A stretch of 64,000 nt of DNA from the NCBI RefSeq assembly GCF_026241755.1, contig NZ_JAPJDA010000010.1, positions 2,233 to 66,232 of the forward strand, given 5' to 3'. The stretch comes from Salinimicrobium profundisediminis (GTDB taxonomy: Bacteria; Bacteroidota; Bacteroidia; Flavobacteriales; Flavobacteriaceae). Position 1 is the stretch's first letter; each line of letters opens with the position of its first letter. The notes beneath the pieces were generated by a model, which saw only the letters and a program-made list of their open reading frames with translations, did not search any database and had not been told where the DNA came from. This document shows, one piece after another, positions 44,420 to 53,697 of this stretch. A program made the translations under genes and the position numbers.

Positions 44420-45274
44420 ATGAAAAAGATCATTTTTGGAATACTGGTACTGGCCGTTGCGGGCGTTGGTTATTTCTCTTTTAAAGAAAAACCTTCGGGA
44501 GAATACAGTGAAGAAAATTACAAAATACTTCAGAAGTGGGATCTGCCCGAAGTTCTCAATGAAATTTCAGGCATAGCATGGATTGGAAATAACCGTGTAG
44601 CCTGTGTACAGGATGAAGATGGTATTATCTTCATTTATAACCTTAAAACTTCAGAAATAGAAGGGCAAACCTCATTTGGCAATGGTGGGGATTATGAGGG
44701 TATAGCCGTGATCAAAGACGACGCTTATGTACTGCGAAGTGACGGGGTGCTTTTTGAAGTTAAAGGTTTTACAGGAAAAAATCCGCAGGTGCAGAAGCAT
44801 GTGACCGAAGCCAATAATTTCAGCAAAATTAACCTGGAAGGTTTGTGTGCCGATCCCGAAAATAATCGCCTTCTACTGGCCGTAAAAGAAGGTAAAGACT
44901 TTGATGAACAAAAAGGGGTTTACGTATTCAACCTGCACAAAAAAGATTCAAATAAAGATCCGTTATTTATGCTTCGTCTTTCAGATCCTGTTTTTAAGAC
45001 GGTAAAGACAAAGCTGAAGGAAAAATTCTCTCCCGGAGAGATTGGGGTTCACCCCAATACTGGCGAATATTATATTCTTGACGGCACCAGGCCCAAGCTT
45101 CTCATCACCGAAAAAGACGGTACTCCAAAAGAACTATTTATGTTCAAGCCACAGGATTTCGGGAATCCCGAAGGGCTGACCTTTAGTTCCGACGGAGATC
45201 TTTATATCTCAAATGAAGCGGAAGATGCTCCTGCCAATATTCTTCAAGTTTCCCTTAACCACAAAAACAAATAA
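44420..45274 (+). CDS. SdiA-regulated-type beta-propeller protein
   Basis: The 284-aa protein has an N-terminal membrane anchor or signal (residues 3-20), then a propeller-like domain with the family pattern: NEISGIAWIG, GDYEGIAVI, NLEGLCADPENNRLLLAVKEG, FSPGEIGVHPNTGEYYIL and NPEGLTFSSDGDLYISNE. These features place it in the SdiA-regulated (YjiK-like) family, whose biochemical role is not established. It probably acts in the periplasm. It follows the PepSY lipoprotein by 8 nt. Confidence 0.82.
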   Translation: MKKIIFGILVLAVAGVGYFSFKEKPSGEYSEENYKILQKWDLPEVLNEISGIAWIGNNRVACVQDEDGIIFIYNLKTSEIEGQTSFGNGGDYEGIAVIKDDAYVLRSDGVLFEVKGFTGKNPQVQKHVTEANNFSKINLEGLCADPENNRLLLAVKEGKDFDEQKGVYVFNLHKKDSNKDPLFMLRLSDPVFKTVKTKLKEKFSPGEIGVHPNTGEYYILDGTRPKLLITEKDGTPKELFMFKPQDFGNPEGLTFSSDGDLYISNEAEDAPANILQVSLNHKNK

Positions 45275-45344
45275 TAGACTAATGGTAACCTTCCTGTAAA
45301 ACAGGACGACCAGAGTCTTTAATGAAATAAGCCTCCCCAACACT

Positions 45345-46070
45345 ATGGAAAATCAATCAATTGAAACTTCATCGGTAAAGCAGAGTAAATTACCGCTTTA
45401 CATTTCGGCTGCTATCGTAATATCTGTCGTTCTTGCTTATTTTTTCATTCCTGGCGTGCAGTCCTGGCTTTCTGAAGCCTGGAATGTACTTACCAGCGAC
45501 GATAACGAGAGGATAAAGGCCTGGGTGGGGAATTTTGGCTGGTTTGGCCCGGTGGTTTTGGTCTTAACGATGATCGCGCAAATGTTTCTCCTGGTGATTC
45601 CCACTATTGCTTTAATGGTAGTTTCCGTTTTAGCATACGGCCCCATTTGGGGAAGCGCAATTATACTTGTTTCGGTATTTTCGGCCTCGTCTGTAGGTTA
45701 TTTTATTGGAAGGTACTTTGGTCCTGTGATCGTGGAAAAACTCATTGGGCAAAAAAATGAAAAAAAGATAAGCGACTTTATTGATGATTACGGGTTTTGG
45801 GCAGTGATCGTAACGCGTCTCAACCCATTTCTTTCCAATGATGCCATTAGCTTTGTAGCAGGTATTCTCAAAATGGGATATTGGAAATTCATTGGGGCCA
45901 CTATGGTAGGGATTGCACCACTCACCCTTTTTATTGCCATTATTGGTAAAAGTACCGATGCTCTAAAATCGGGATTATTATATGGTTCAATTATCAGTTT
46001 AATCCTGTTTGGTTTATATGTTTACTGGGACAAAAGAAAAAGAAATTCTACAAGTAAATCTCACGCCTAA
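45345..46070 (+). CDS. TVP38/TMEM64 (DedA-like, VTT domain) membrane protein
   Basis: The 241-aa inner-membrane protein has about six hydrophobic segments. The VTT-domain hallmarks are present: YGPIWGSAI, VGYFIGRYFG, and TRLNPFLSNDAISFVAGILKMGYWKF with the conserved Arg and Pro. Members of this superfamily are linked to lipid scrambling or proton-coupled transport. The exact substrate here is unknown. It lies 3 nt before the DUF2490 gene. Confidence 0.88.
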   Translation: MENQSIETSSVKQSKLPLYISAAIVISVVLAYFFIPGVQSWLSEAWNVLTSDDNERIKAWVGNFGWFGPVVLVLTMIAQMFLLVIPTIALMVVSVLAYGPIWGSAIILVSVFSASSVGYFIGRYFGPVIVEKLIGQKNEKKISDFIDDYGFWAVIVTRLNPFLSNDAISFVAGILKMGYWKFIGATMVGIAPLTLFIAIIGKSTDALKSGLLYGSIISLILFGLYVYWDKRKRNSTSKSHA

Positions 46071-46073
46071 GCC

Positions 46074-46754
46074 ATGAAAACACTAAGTGGAAGCAGATTA
46101 ATAGCTCTTGTTCTTTTCTTTTTTTCAGGTTTAAACCTGATGTATGCGCAAGATCCTCAATCCTGGTTGTATGAAAATGAATTTGAAGTGTCTATTCCTG
46201 TACAGGAGAGATGGTCTATGGAAGTGGGCTTCGGAAACCGCGGGTTGCTTCAGGAGCGGGCCGATGGGGAAAAGACATCTGGCTATGAACACCAGCATGT
46301 TGAACTGAATTATTTCAATAACTACAAGCTTCAGGAAGCTACTGTTCTAAGCCTTGGCCTGAGGTACCGCTTTAACGAACTCTTTGATGCTGATGAAACG
46401 AATGAATTCCGAATTATTGAACAGCTGGAGCTAAAGCCTCTTAATTCGGCCTTATCTCACCGGTTTCGGCTGGAGCAGCGGTTCAGGGAAGAAGTGACCC
46501 ACAGGGCACGTTATAAATTGGAATTTTCACGCCCCCTAAATAATATTTTCTCTTTTGAAGCCGCTACAGAAGCCATTTATGCGGTTACTGTTCATGAAAA
46601 ACCTGAAGCAGAACAGCGGTTCTCCATCGGGATTGAAAACAGCTCCTTCAACAACCTGGATCTTGGCCTGAGTCTGGAATACAGAATGGAAGATTATGCA
46701 AGAAACCTGGCCCACGAATTCTTTATTGCCACAGGACTATCGCTGTCACTTTAA
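46074..46754 (+). CDS. DUF2490 outer-membrane beta-barrel protein
   Basis: The 226-aa protein has a signal peptide (cleavage near MYAQ). Alternating amphipathic strands follow, with the DUF2490 pattern WLYENEFEV, YEHQHVELNYF, LGLRYRFNE, HRFRLEQRF and YKLEFSRPLN. It should form a small outer-membrane barrel. No function is known for the family. It ends the gene run that begins with the two-component system. Confidence 0.8.
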   Translation: MKTLSGSRLIALVLFFFSGLNLMYAQDPQSWLYENEFEVSIPVQERWSMEVGFGNRGLLQERADGEKTSGYEHQHVELNYFNNYKLQEATVLSLGLRYRFNELFDADETNEFRIIEQLELKPLNSALSHRFRLEQRFREEVTHRARYKLEFSRPLNNIFSFEAATEAIYAVTVHEKPEAEQRFSIGIENSSFNNLDLGLSLEYRMEDYARNLAHEFFIATGLSLSL

Positions 46755-46949
46755 TTTCCGGCGATTAAGTTTGCCTGAGTTATTCTGCTTCGATCTTTTA
46801 TAAAAACCAAATCCTATAGAAATACTAAACTTTCACGATCATTTCTTCAATTTAAAAGCTATGCTTACATTAGAATAGCGGTCATATTTTTTCAGGGGAC
46901 ATTTTGATCTATCTGTACCTTTTTGATTCCGCAGTAAAAAGATCCGGAA

Positions 46950-48014
46950 ATGAAGGTAGACAAAGAAACCGAAGAAAAAGAAATAGAAGAGATTCTTGAA
47001 GATGAGAAGGTGCAAAAAGCCCTTTCTGAAACCGATAAGCCAACAAAAAAAACTCCCGGCCAGCGGAAGGAAATCTTCCTCTTAATTGGGTACACTATCT
47101 TGATAGTCGTTGTAGCAGGCCTCCTTAACTTCCTGCTTGAAGCAGGTTACCTGCCAATTTCTGAGAAGTATTTTCCTTTGGTGAAAAAATTGATCTTAGG
47201 TACCATTCTGGTCACTGCTGTATTATTTCTGAATAGTCTTCTCCGAAAAATTGTAAACAGAAAAGTAGATGACAGGGCGAGCGCCTACAATTTTAAAAGC
47301 CTTATCAATTTTATAAGCTTTGCACTTATCACCCTGGTGATCATCTCGCTGGTCTTTTCCAATTGGTACGCTACCTTAGTCTCTTTTGGAGTTGTATCAT
47401 TGATTCTGGGTTTGGCTTTACAAAATCCGTTAACAAGCCTGTTTGGCTGGGTTTACCTTCTTCTTCGGAAGCCTTACGAAGTTGGTGACAGGATAAAAAT
47501 CGGCAATGTGTATGGTGATGTGATGAATGTGGGTTATTTTGACACAACGCTGTGGGAATTTAGAGGTGATTATCTCTCTGGCGATCACCCCAGCGGAAGG
47601 ATAATTAAATATGCTAATTCCAAAATTTTTAGCGAATACGTGGTCAATTACTCCTGGCCACTATTCCCGTTTATATGGAATGAGGTTAAATTTTATGTTT
47701 CCTACGACAGTGATTTCGATTTTCTATCGCGCGTAGTGACCAATATCGCCGAAGATGAAATAGGAGAAGCAATGATGAGACGGGTTAAGAGACTGAAAAA
47801 AATCCTTGCAGATTCTATGATCCAGGAACTGGAAATCAAAGAGAGACCTTCAGTAATCTTCAATGCCCATACCAATACGTGGATTGAAGTGACCGTGAGG
47901 TTCCTGGTGCAGCCAAAGCATTCGGGCCCCACTAAATCCCTGCTGTTCACACATATCATGAAGGAATTAAAACAGCATCCGGAGAAAGTGATTTTTCCGA
48001 ATACGAAAAGATAA
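46950..48014 (+). CDS. MscS-family mechanosensitive channel
   Basis: The 354-aa protein has a charged N-terminal coiled segment (1-45), three to four transmembrane helices (about 48-160), and the MscS pore helix and beta domain (LALQNPLTSLFGWVYLLL, KPYEVGDRIKIGNVYGDV). An insertion and a C-terminal alpha/beta domain follow. Such channels release solutes on hypo-osmotic shock. The gene stands alone, with an interspersed palindrome 14 nt after its stop. Confidence 0.92.
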   Translation: MKVDKETEEKEIEEILEDEKVQKALSETDKPTKKTPGQRKEIFLLIGYTILIVVVAGLLNFLLEAGYLPISEKYFPLVKKLILGTILVTAVLFLNSLLRKIVNRKVDDRASAYNFKSLINFISFALITLVIISLVFSNWYATLVSFGVVSLILGLALQNPLTSLFGWVYLLLRKPYEVGDRIKIGNVYGDVMNVGYFDTTLWEFRGDYLSGDHPSGRIIKYANSKIFSEYVVNYSWPLFPFIWNEVKFYVSYDSDFDFLSRVVTNIAEDEIGEAMMRRVKRLKKILADSMIQELEIKERPSVIFNAHTNTWIEVTVRFLVQPKHSGPTKSLLFTHIMKELKQHPEKVIFPNTKR

Positions 48015-48027
48015 CCGGGAAAATACC

Positions 48028-48050
48028 TTTCAAAAATGGCATTTTTGAAA
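48028..48050. repeat. Best copy of the interspersed palindrome, behind the MscS gene
   Basis: This 23-bp perfect inverted repeat has a single central base (TTTCAAAAATG, then G, then CATTTTTGAAA). It begins 13 nt after the mscS stop and could also work as a weak hairpin in the transcript. Its right flank (GAAACCTTAGTC) is shared with 38536-38547. Confidence 0.75.
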
Positions 48051-48186
48051 CCTTAGTCAGGAGAACTTTTAATGCACATTCAGACCCCAAAGAAAACCGC
48101 TTTCCCTACTAAATTATCTTCCGTTTTCCTCCTTCCCTCCTCCTGCACAAAATTTTCTTTATCTTTTCTCTTCTAAACCTGTCTTT

Positions 48187-49383
48187 ATGACCTTTGTTCA
48201 AATCGTCAGCATTCTGGGAATGATCCCGTTGTTCTCCATGAGGACTTTCCTTCCGGCATTTCTTGCTGCGCTTTTTCTAAGATATCCCGAATACTTTCCC
48301 GGCATGGGTGATATCGTAGCGCCTGCACAAGATGCTTATATCACCAAAGATTGGGTTCTATTTACTTTGGGAGGATTAAGCCTGCTTGAGATCGTAGGAG
48401 ATAAAAGCACCGAGATAAGAAATTTTATAAAAGATGCTGAAACTTATCTTAAACCTCTCATCTTTTTTATCATTAACCTCAATTTACTGGATGAATCTTC
48501 TGTAAAAGTGCTTGAAGAAGTGCAGTGGGCAGCAATTGATCCCCTGTGGATCCTTTTACTTTTCGGAAGTCTTTCAGTTTACTGGCTGTCCGGATTAAGA
48601 CGCGATTTTATCACATTTTTGGAAGATATTGATGAAGATGACAATTTCTATCTAAGCCGCATAAGCAGCTGGCTGGAAGACAGCCTGGTGCTCTTCGGAT
48701 TTTTACTGCTTATCTGGCTCGGCCTGGTCATGGTCGCAATTTATGTGGCAGCCATAGCGCTGTTCATTTTTGTGAAGAAAAGAACCGAACGCAAACTTGA
48801 AAAACAAAAACAAACCTGTCCTAATTGCGGGGAAATTAACCTGCCTTTTGCCGTAAAGTGCTACAACTGCAAAACGCCGCAGCCTAAGGTGCACAAAATT
48901 GGTATTTTTGGTCAGCGAAAAGAAGACCTGGTCACCAACCTTGAAAAACATCGGCTCCACCTTGCCTCCCATCGCAAATGCCCGAATTGTGGCAACAAAT
49001 TGAACAGCATCAAACTTTTTCAGGAATGCGGGAGTTGCGGCTCCACCCTGTTTGATTCTCCAACTCCGGCAGAATACATCAAATATCAGGATAAAAGGTT
49101 CTATAAGCTCACGGGGCTTTCCTTTCTCCTGGGATTTATTCCCATTATTGGTTTTGTGGTAAGCGCAGTGCTTGCAAATGTTTATTTATTCTCCCCATAC
49201 AGGAGGTATATTCCAAAAGGCAAATCTTTTTTCACCAAAATCTGGATCAAATTTCTCACTTTCCTGTTTTTTATCTTCGGAATTGCTTTAGGGTTCATTG
49301 CCGCACCGGTTTACATCATCTTGAGATACTTCCTCTGGAAAAGGCGTTTTGTTGGGAGAACTTCGGAAAGTGTGAGGAGCTAA
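48187..49383 (+). CDS. DUF4126 membrane protein with two zinc-ribbon segments
   Basis: In this 398-aa protein, residues 1-195 match the DUF4126 pattern of hydrophobic helices (GMIPLFSMRTFLPAFLAALF, then LEIVGDKSTEIR). Residues 215-300 hold two Cys4 zinc-ribbon-like segments (CPNCGEI...CYNC and CPNCGNK...CGSCGS). The C-terminus has two more transmembrane helices. The function is unknown. The insertion of zinc ribbons between two membrane parts is notable. Confidence 0.75.
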   Translation: MTFVQIVSILGMIPLFSMRTFLPAFLAALFLRYPEYFPGMGDIVAPAQDAYITKDWVLFTLGGLSLLEIVGDKSTEIRNFIKDAETYLKPLIFFIINLNLLDESSVKVLEEVQWAAIDPLWILLLFGSLSVYWLSGLRRDFITFLEDIDEDDNFYLSRISSWLEDSLVLFGFLLLIWLGLVMVAIYVAAIALFIFVKKRTERKLEKQKQTCPNCGEINLPFAVKCYNCKTPQPKVHKIGIFGQRKEDLVTNLEKHRLHLASHRKCPNCGNKLNSIKLFQECGSCGSTLFDSPTPAEYIKYQDKRFYKLTGLSFLLGFIPIIGFVVSAVLANVYLFSPYRRYIPKGKSFFTKIWIKFLTFLFFIFGIALGFIAAPVYIILRYFLWKRRFVGRTSESVRS

Positions 49384-49437
49384 GAGATGAAATGCCTACT
49401 TCAGAAATACCCTGGTCTGGTTCAGGAAAATCCAGAT

Positions 49438-49459
49438 CCAAAATGCCATTTTTGACACC
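49438..49459. repeat. Interspersed palindrome copy, intergenic
   Basis: Left arm CCAAAATG, centre C, right arm CATTTTTGACACC. It lies in the 180-bp gap between the DUF4126 gene and the S9 peptidase gene. Confidence 0.65.
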
Positions 49460-49563
49460 CTTATAAACCCTGTCTGTTTCCGAAGGAAACATTTGCTTCA
49501 ATCTCTATTTTGAAGTATATTATGAACTTAAGAAATTGACTTAAATTTTAATCATTTATTCTC

Positions 49564-51552
49564 ATGAAAAGAACTCTTACGATACTCTTATTTCTCATCA
49601 CCCATGGCATGATTGCCCAGCAAAATGTGCTTACCCCAGAGGATGTAGCCAAACTGGAATACGTCACAAATGCGGTGATGGCTCCAAATGGCGATAGAAT
49701 AATCTACCAAAAAGTTGTCCCCGAAGATCCTCTTCTAAAGAACGCGGCAGCCAGTTCACATCTATACGTTTATAACGTAAAATCGGAAAATTCTACGCCT
49801 TTGGTGACAGAATACAGCACCTCAAATTTGAGGTACAGGCCGGGACAGAACAGCATTACTTTTTTGACCCGTCAAAAAGGGGATTCTGCCACTTCCCTTT
49901 ACGAGATCCCGGTTGGAGGTGGAACACCACAAAAGATCTTTGAATTTGAATCTTCTATTTCATCATACGACTGGCATCCACAGGGACAAAAACTGGTTTT
50001 TACATCCCGGGTTTCGGAAGATGATACAGAATCAAAACTACCTTATCAACCCGAGATATACGAAACCAATCTCACTAATTCTTCTGCTTTTGTAGCCGAT
50101 GTAACCGGGGGCAGCCCAAATAAATTGGAAGTAGAAGGAAATGTAACCGGAGCACAATGGAGCCCCGACGGAAAGCAGCTGGCCGTTAGTGCAGCTCCGT
50201 CTTCGCTGGTAGACGATTTTTACACAAGCCAAAAGATCTATATAGTAAATCCGCAAACGCTAAAAGTCTCTTCAGAAGTTACCCATAAGGCAAAATTGGG
50301 CGGACTCAAATGGAGCCCGAATTCAGAAAAAATCGCATTTATTGCCGGAAAGGACGAGAACGATCCAATTGATGGGCGAATTTTTGTTGTTGACGCTACA
50401 GGCGGCACTCCGCAGATCCTGCAACAGGATTTTGAAGGCATGTTTCACGACCTGCACTGGATCGACAATAAAACCCTTGGTTTTCTTGCCAGTGAAGACG
50501 TTTACAGCAGCATTGGTACGCTAAAACTAGACGGTATAATGAAGAAGGTTTACAGTGACAACAACGTAAATATCACCACCTTTTCACAAAATGAGAAAAA
50601 TGAGATAGCTTTTGTTGGAAATACTGCTCAACACCCCGGAGAACTCTTTCTTTTGAAAAAAGGGGATTCTGATGCCAAAAAACTTACTGATTCAAATCCG
50701 TGGTTAAAAGATGAAACATTTGGAGCGCAGGAGGTTATTACTTACCGCGCCTCTGATGGTTTGAAAATACAGGGCATTCTTATTCATCCTGTAAATAATT
50801 CTGAAAAAAATCCTTTGATCACTGTGGTTCACGGTGGGCCCGAAGCTCATTATGACAATGGCTGGCTTACCAATTACAGCATGCCGGGGCAGGTAGGTGC
50901 CGGTGAGGGCTATGCAGTATTTTATCCTAACTACAGAGGAAGTACCGGCCGCGGAGTAGATTTTGCCATTTCCAGCCAGGGAGACCCAGGCGGAAAAGAA
51001 TTTGATGATATTATTGATGGAATAGATTACCTCATTGAAAATAAAAATGTAGATGGAGACAGAGTTGGCGTCACCGGCGGATCGTACGGTGGATACGCTA
51101 CGGCCTGGATGTCTACCCGTCATACCGACAGGTTTGCTGCAGGCGTAATGTCGGTAGGAATAAGTAACAATATTTCAAAGTGGGGCACCAGTGACATTCC
51201 GGAAGAGATGTTTTTAGTGCATAGCCGAAAAAGGATTTGGGATGACTACCAGTTCTTTTTAGAACGCAGTCCTATCTTTTATGCAGACCAGGCGGACACC
51301 CCTCTTTTGATCCTGCACGGGAAAGAAGATACACGTGTAGACCCGGGGCAGTCTTATGAGCTGTACCGCCACATCAAGACCAGGACCGACACTCCCGTAA
51401 GGCTTGTACTTTACCCCGGAGAAGGTCATGGAAACCGAAAAGCTACCGCGAGGTATGACTTCAACCTAAGAATGATGCGTTGGTTTGAGACATTTCTGAA
51501 AGAGAAAGGCAACGAGATGCCTGACACACAACTGGATCTGTCTGAGAAATAG
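49564..51552 (+). CDS. Secreted S9 family peptidase (prolyl oligopeptidase/acylaminoacyl-peptidase type)
   Basis: The 662-aa protein has a signal peptide ending MIAQ, a TolB/WD40-like beta-propeller (about 25-375; repeats such as QWSPDGKQLAVSA and KWSPNSEKIAFIAG) and a C-terminal alpha/beta-hydrolase domain. The catalytic triad is S507 (GGSYGGYATAW), D589 (HGKEDTRV) and H622 (GEGHGN). It should hydrolyse oligopeptides in the periplasm. It is a single gene followed by a strong terminator at 51699. Confidence 0.95.
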   Translation: MKRTLTILLFLITHGMIAQQNVLTPEDVAKLEYVTNAVMAPNGDRIIYQKVVPEDPLLKNAAASSHLYVYNVKSENSTPLVTEYSTSNLRYRPGQNSITFLTRQKGDSATSLYEIPVGGGTPQKIFEFESSISSYDWHPQGQKLVFTSRVSEDDTESKLPYQPEIYETNLTNSSAFVADVTGGSPNKLEVEGNVTGAQWSPDGKQLAVSAAPSSLVDDFYTSQKIYIVNPQTLKVSSEVTHKAKLGGLKWSPNSEKIAFIAGKDENDPIDGRIFVVDATGGTPQILQQDFEGMFHDLHWIDNKTLGFLASEDVYSSIGTLKLDGIMKKVYSDNNVNITTFSQNEKNEIAFVGNTAQHPGELFLLKKGDSDAKKLTDSNPWLKDETFGAQEVITYRASDGLKIQGILIHPVNNSEKNPLITVVHGGPEAHYDNGWLTNYSMPGQVGAGEGYAVFYPNYRGSTGRGVDFAISSQGDPGGKEFDDIIDGIDYLIENKNVDGDRVGVTGGSYGGYATAWMSTRHTDRFAAGVMSVGISNNISKWGTSDIPEEMFLVHSRKRIWDDYQFFLERSPIFYADQADTPLLILHGKEDTRVDPGQSYELYRHIKTRTDTPVRLVLYPGEGHGNRKATARYDFNLRMMRWFETFLKEKGNEMPDTQLDLSEK

Positions 51553-51624
51553 AGATCAAAAACGCTGGAAGGTGGTGTAAAAGAAGAACCTGCTAAAATC
51601 CAGAAGCTTTATGCTGAAAAATAT

Positions 51625-51644
51625 GTCAAAAATGGCATTTTCAG
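51625..51644. repeat. Interspersed palindrome copy, intergenic
   Basis: GTCAAAAATGGCATTTTCAG lies in the 3' region of the S9 peptidase gene. A flanking GCTGAAAA/TTTTCAGC pair makes a larger hairpin possible. Confidence 0.65.
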
Positions 51645-51698
51645 CAAATGTTTTTGACTGGGATCTTCGCTTCACTTCCGGTTTTTTCAACCATAATA

Positions 51699-51738
51699 GA
51701 GGCTGTCTAAAATGTACATTTTAGACAGCCTCTTTTTA
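51699..51738 (+). terminator. Intrinsic terminator behind the S9 peptidase gene
   Basis: A 34-bp perfect palindrome has arms GAGGCTGTCTAAAATGT and ACATTTTAGACAGCCTC and is followed by TTTTTAT on the plus strand. The AGGCTGTCT stem is the same as that of the susD terminator. Confidence 0.9.
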
Positions 51739-51855
51739 TATAGCTGCTTCAGTAATATCAACCTGTTAAATACCCGGCTTTGATTATTTCAAAAGCCGCC
51801 TCCCACATCACATAAATTTGAAATTATCAACTTAACTCAAAAGTCATCTTTATCT

Positions 51856-52950
51856 TTGGATAAAATTGTGCCCGTGGAGCTTGTGAAGAAAATAGAAAGT
51901 AATAGAACCCTGCAGTACATTATTGGCCTGGGGTGCATTTTTCTTGTTTCCCTGGTCTGCTTTTTATTTATCAACATCATTGGTTATCATGTTGTAGCTC
52001 TTATTTTACTTTTGGCAGTTTCGGTTCTCGCAATGTTCCTGGAGACCTTTCCCATTGTGATCGTAGCTGTTGTGAGTGCATTAATTTGGAATTTTCTCTT
52101 TATTCAGCCCCGATCTACCTTCAGCATTACCACTCCCGAAGACGCCCTGCTCTTTCTTATGTATTTTGTTATTGCGGTGATGAATGGCGTATTTACATCC
52201 AGAATAAGAAAGGTTGAAGCTGTGGCAAGACAGCGAAAAGAAAAAGAAAAGACGCTACAGCTTTACAGCACCATGCTAAATTCTTTATCGCATGAATTGA
52301 AGACTCCCATCGCAACAATTATTGGCGCTGTAGATACTCTGAAAATGAATTCCGGCGAAATTTCGGAAGACAGTAAAACCGAATTGTACAGCGAAATAGA
52401 CGTAGCCGGCAACAGGCTTCACAGGCAGGTGAACAACCTTCTAAGCATGAGCCGCCTGGAATCGGACATTTTCAGGCTTCAGCTGGACTGGTACGACATT
52501 CAGGACATAATTCACACCGTAATGCTCAATAACCTGAAAGACACTCATGAAATTAACCTGTTAGCTTCCGAAGAAATTTCTTTATTCAGGATTGACGGCC
52601 CACTAATTGAACAGGTGGTACACAATATTGTTCACAATGCACTGGAGTACACCCCTGCCGGCTCTGTAATAAATATTTCAGTTACTTTTGAAGGTGGACA
52701 TTTAATCATTAAAATTTGTGATAATGGCCCCGGATTTCCCGAAGATAAACTGGAGCAGGTGTTCGAGAAGTTTTACAGGCTTCCAAAGACCGCAACGGGA
52801 GGAACAGGATTAGGGCTCTCTATTGCAAAAGGTTTTACAAAGGCGCATAACGGAACAATAAAACTGGAAAATTTACCTTCGGGCGGTGCAAAATTCACCA
52901 TTACAATACCTGCTGAAACTTCGAGATTAACAACGAGGCATGATGAATAA
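51856..52950 (+). CDS. Short KdpD-like sensor histidine kinase
   Basis: The 364-aa protein has a DUF4118-type membrane domain (about 20-115, three to four helices, with the KdpD-like PRSTFSITTPEDALLFLMYF), HisKA with H146 (NSLSHELKTPIATI) and HATPase (NGPGFPEDKLEQVFEKFYR, GGTGLGLSIAKGF). This is the C-terminal half of KdpD; the KdpD and USP sensor domains are absent. The start is uncertain: TTG at 51856, or GTG at 51868 or 51874. It overlaps the KdpE-like gene by 11 nt. The neighbouring Ktr genes suggest potassium or turgor signalling. Confidence 0.88.
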   Translation: MDKIVPVELVKKIESNRTLQYIIGLGCIFLVSLVCFLFINIIGYHVVALILLLAVSVLAMFLETFPIVIVAVVSALIWNFLFIQPRSTFSITTPEDALLFLMYFVIAVMNGVFTSRIRKVEAVARQRKEKEKTLQLYSTMLNSLSHELKTPIATIIGAVDTLKMNSGEISEDSKTELYSEIDVAGNRLHRQVNNLLSMSRLESDIFRLQLDWYDIQDIIHTVMLNNLKDTHEINLLASEEISLFRIDGPLIEQVVHNIVHNALEYTPAGSVINISVTFEGGHLIIKICDNGPGFPEDKLEQVFEKFYRLPKTATGGTGLGLSIAKGFTKAHNGTIKLENLPSGGAKFTITIPAETSRLTTRHDE

Positions 52951-53620
52951 AAGCGAAATCCTGATTATTGATGATGAGCCGCAAATACGAAAGCTGCTTA
53001 AAATTATTCTTGAAAGTAACGATTACAAAGTCATACAGGCAGCAGATGGAATGGAAGGTTTGCATCTGGCTGCCAATCATTCTCCAGGACTTATCATTTT
53101 GGACCTTGGCCTTCCCGACAGGAGCGGTCATGAAATTTTACAGGATCTAAGGAATTGGTACGAAAAACCTGTGATCATTCTTTCTGTGCTAGATTCAGAA
53201 GAAGATATTGTTAAAGCCCTGGATAATGGTGCGACAGACTATCTTACCAAGCCTTTTAGAACGGGTGAACTCTTAGCGAGAATAAGGTCTTCTTTGCGAC
53301 TTAACCAAAATGTTGAACTGCAACAGAAAATTTGTGCCGACGATTTGGAAATTGATTTGACTACACGAAATGTTTATAAAGAACGGGAGATGGTAAAACT
53401 TACTTCTACCGAATACAATCTTTTAACGCTACTGGCAAAAAACCAGGGCCGGGTACTTACTCACCAGTACCTGCTAAAAAGTATTTGGGGACCTGGAGCA
53501 CAAACCGAAACGCAGTATTTGCGGGTATTTATAGCACAATTGCGAAAAAAACTTGAAAAGAACCCCAATCTCCCAAAACACTTTATCACCGAAAGTGGCG
53601 TAGGCTACAGGTTTTTATAA
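52940..53620 (+). CDS. KdpE-like response regulator
   Basis: The 226-aa OmpR-type regulator has a receiver domain with D55 (LIILDLGLPDRSGHE) and the conserved Lys in LTKPF. Its winged-helix domain (about 130-226) ends HFITESGVGYRFL, as in KdpE. It overlaps the kinase gene. Its natural target in other bacteria is kdpFABC, which is not in the window. Control of the downstream ktr genes is an inference. Confidence 0.92.
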   Translation: MMNKSEILIIDDEPQIRKLLKIILESNDYKVIQAADGMEGLHLAANHSPGLIILDLGLPDRSGHEILQDLRNWYEKPVIILSVLDSEEDIVKALDNGATDYLTKPFRTGELLARIRSSLRLNQNVELQQKICADDLEIDLTTRNVYKEREMVKLTSTEYNLLTLLAKNQGRVLTHQYLLKSIWGPGAQTETQYLRVFIAQLRKKLEKNPNLPKHFITESGVGYRFL

Positions 53621-53680
53621 TCTTTATAAAATCTTTATACCTATCCCCCAATCTTTACACTCTCCTTATAATATCCAATT

Positions 53681-53688
53681 TACCTTTG
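53681..53688 (+). promoter_or_regulatory. Candidate -7 element upstream of the ktr genes
   Basis: TACCTTTG matches TAnnTTTG exactly. No good -33 TTG lies at the usual distance, so the call is weak. It would start transcription about 4 nt before the small ORF at 53698. Confidence 0.3.
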
Positions 53689-53697
53689 TTGTCTTTT

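Larger units (their letters stand above)
51553..51855. other. Intergenic region between the S9 peptidase and KdpD-like genes
   Basis: The region holds an interspersed palindrome (51625-51644) and the peptidase terminator (51699-51732). The last 100 nt are the leader of the kinase gene. No remnant of a KdpD N-terminal domain or of kdpFABC was seen. Confidence 0.6.

Noticed and set aside
45292-45303. CCTGT/ACAGG hairpin between the propeller and DedA-like genes as a terminator
   Set aside because: The stem is only 5 bp with a 2-3 nt loop and no T run follows.
51851-51858. TATCTTTG as the -7 element of the KdpD-like gene
   Set aside because: It matches the consensus exactly but overlaps the proposed TTG start, and the only upstream TTTG is 30 nt away, outside the usual spacing. 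It may be real if translation starts at a later GTG.
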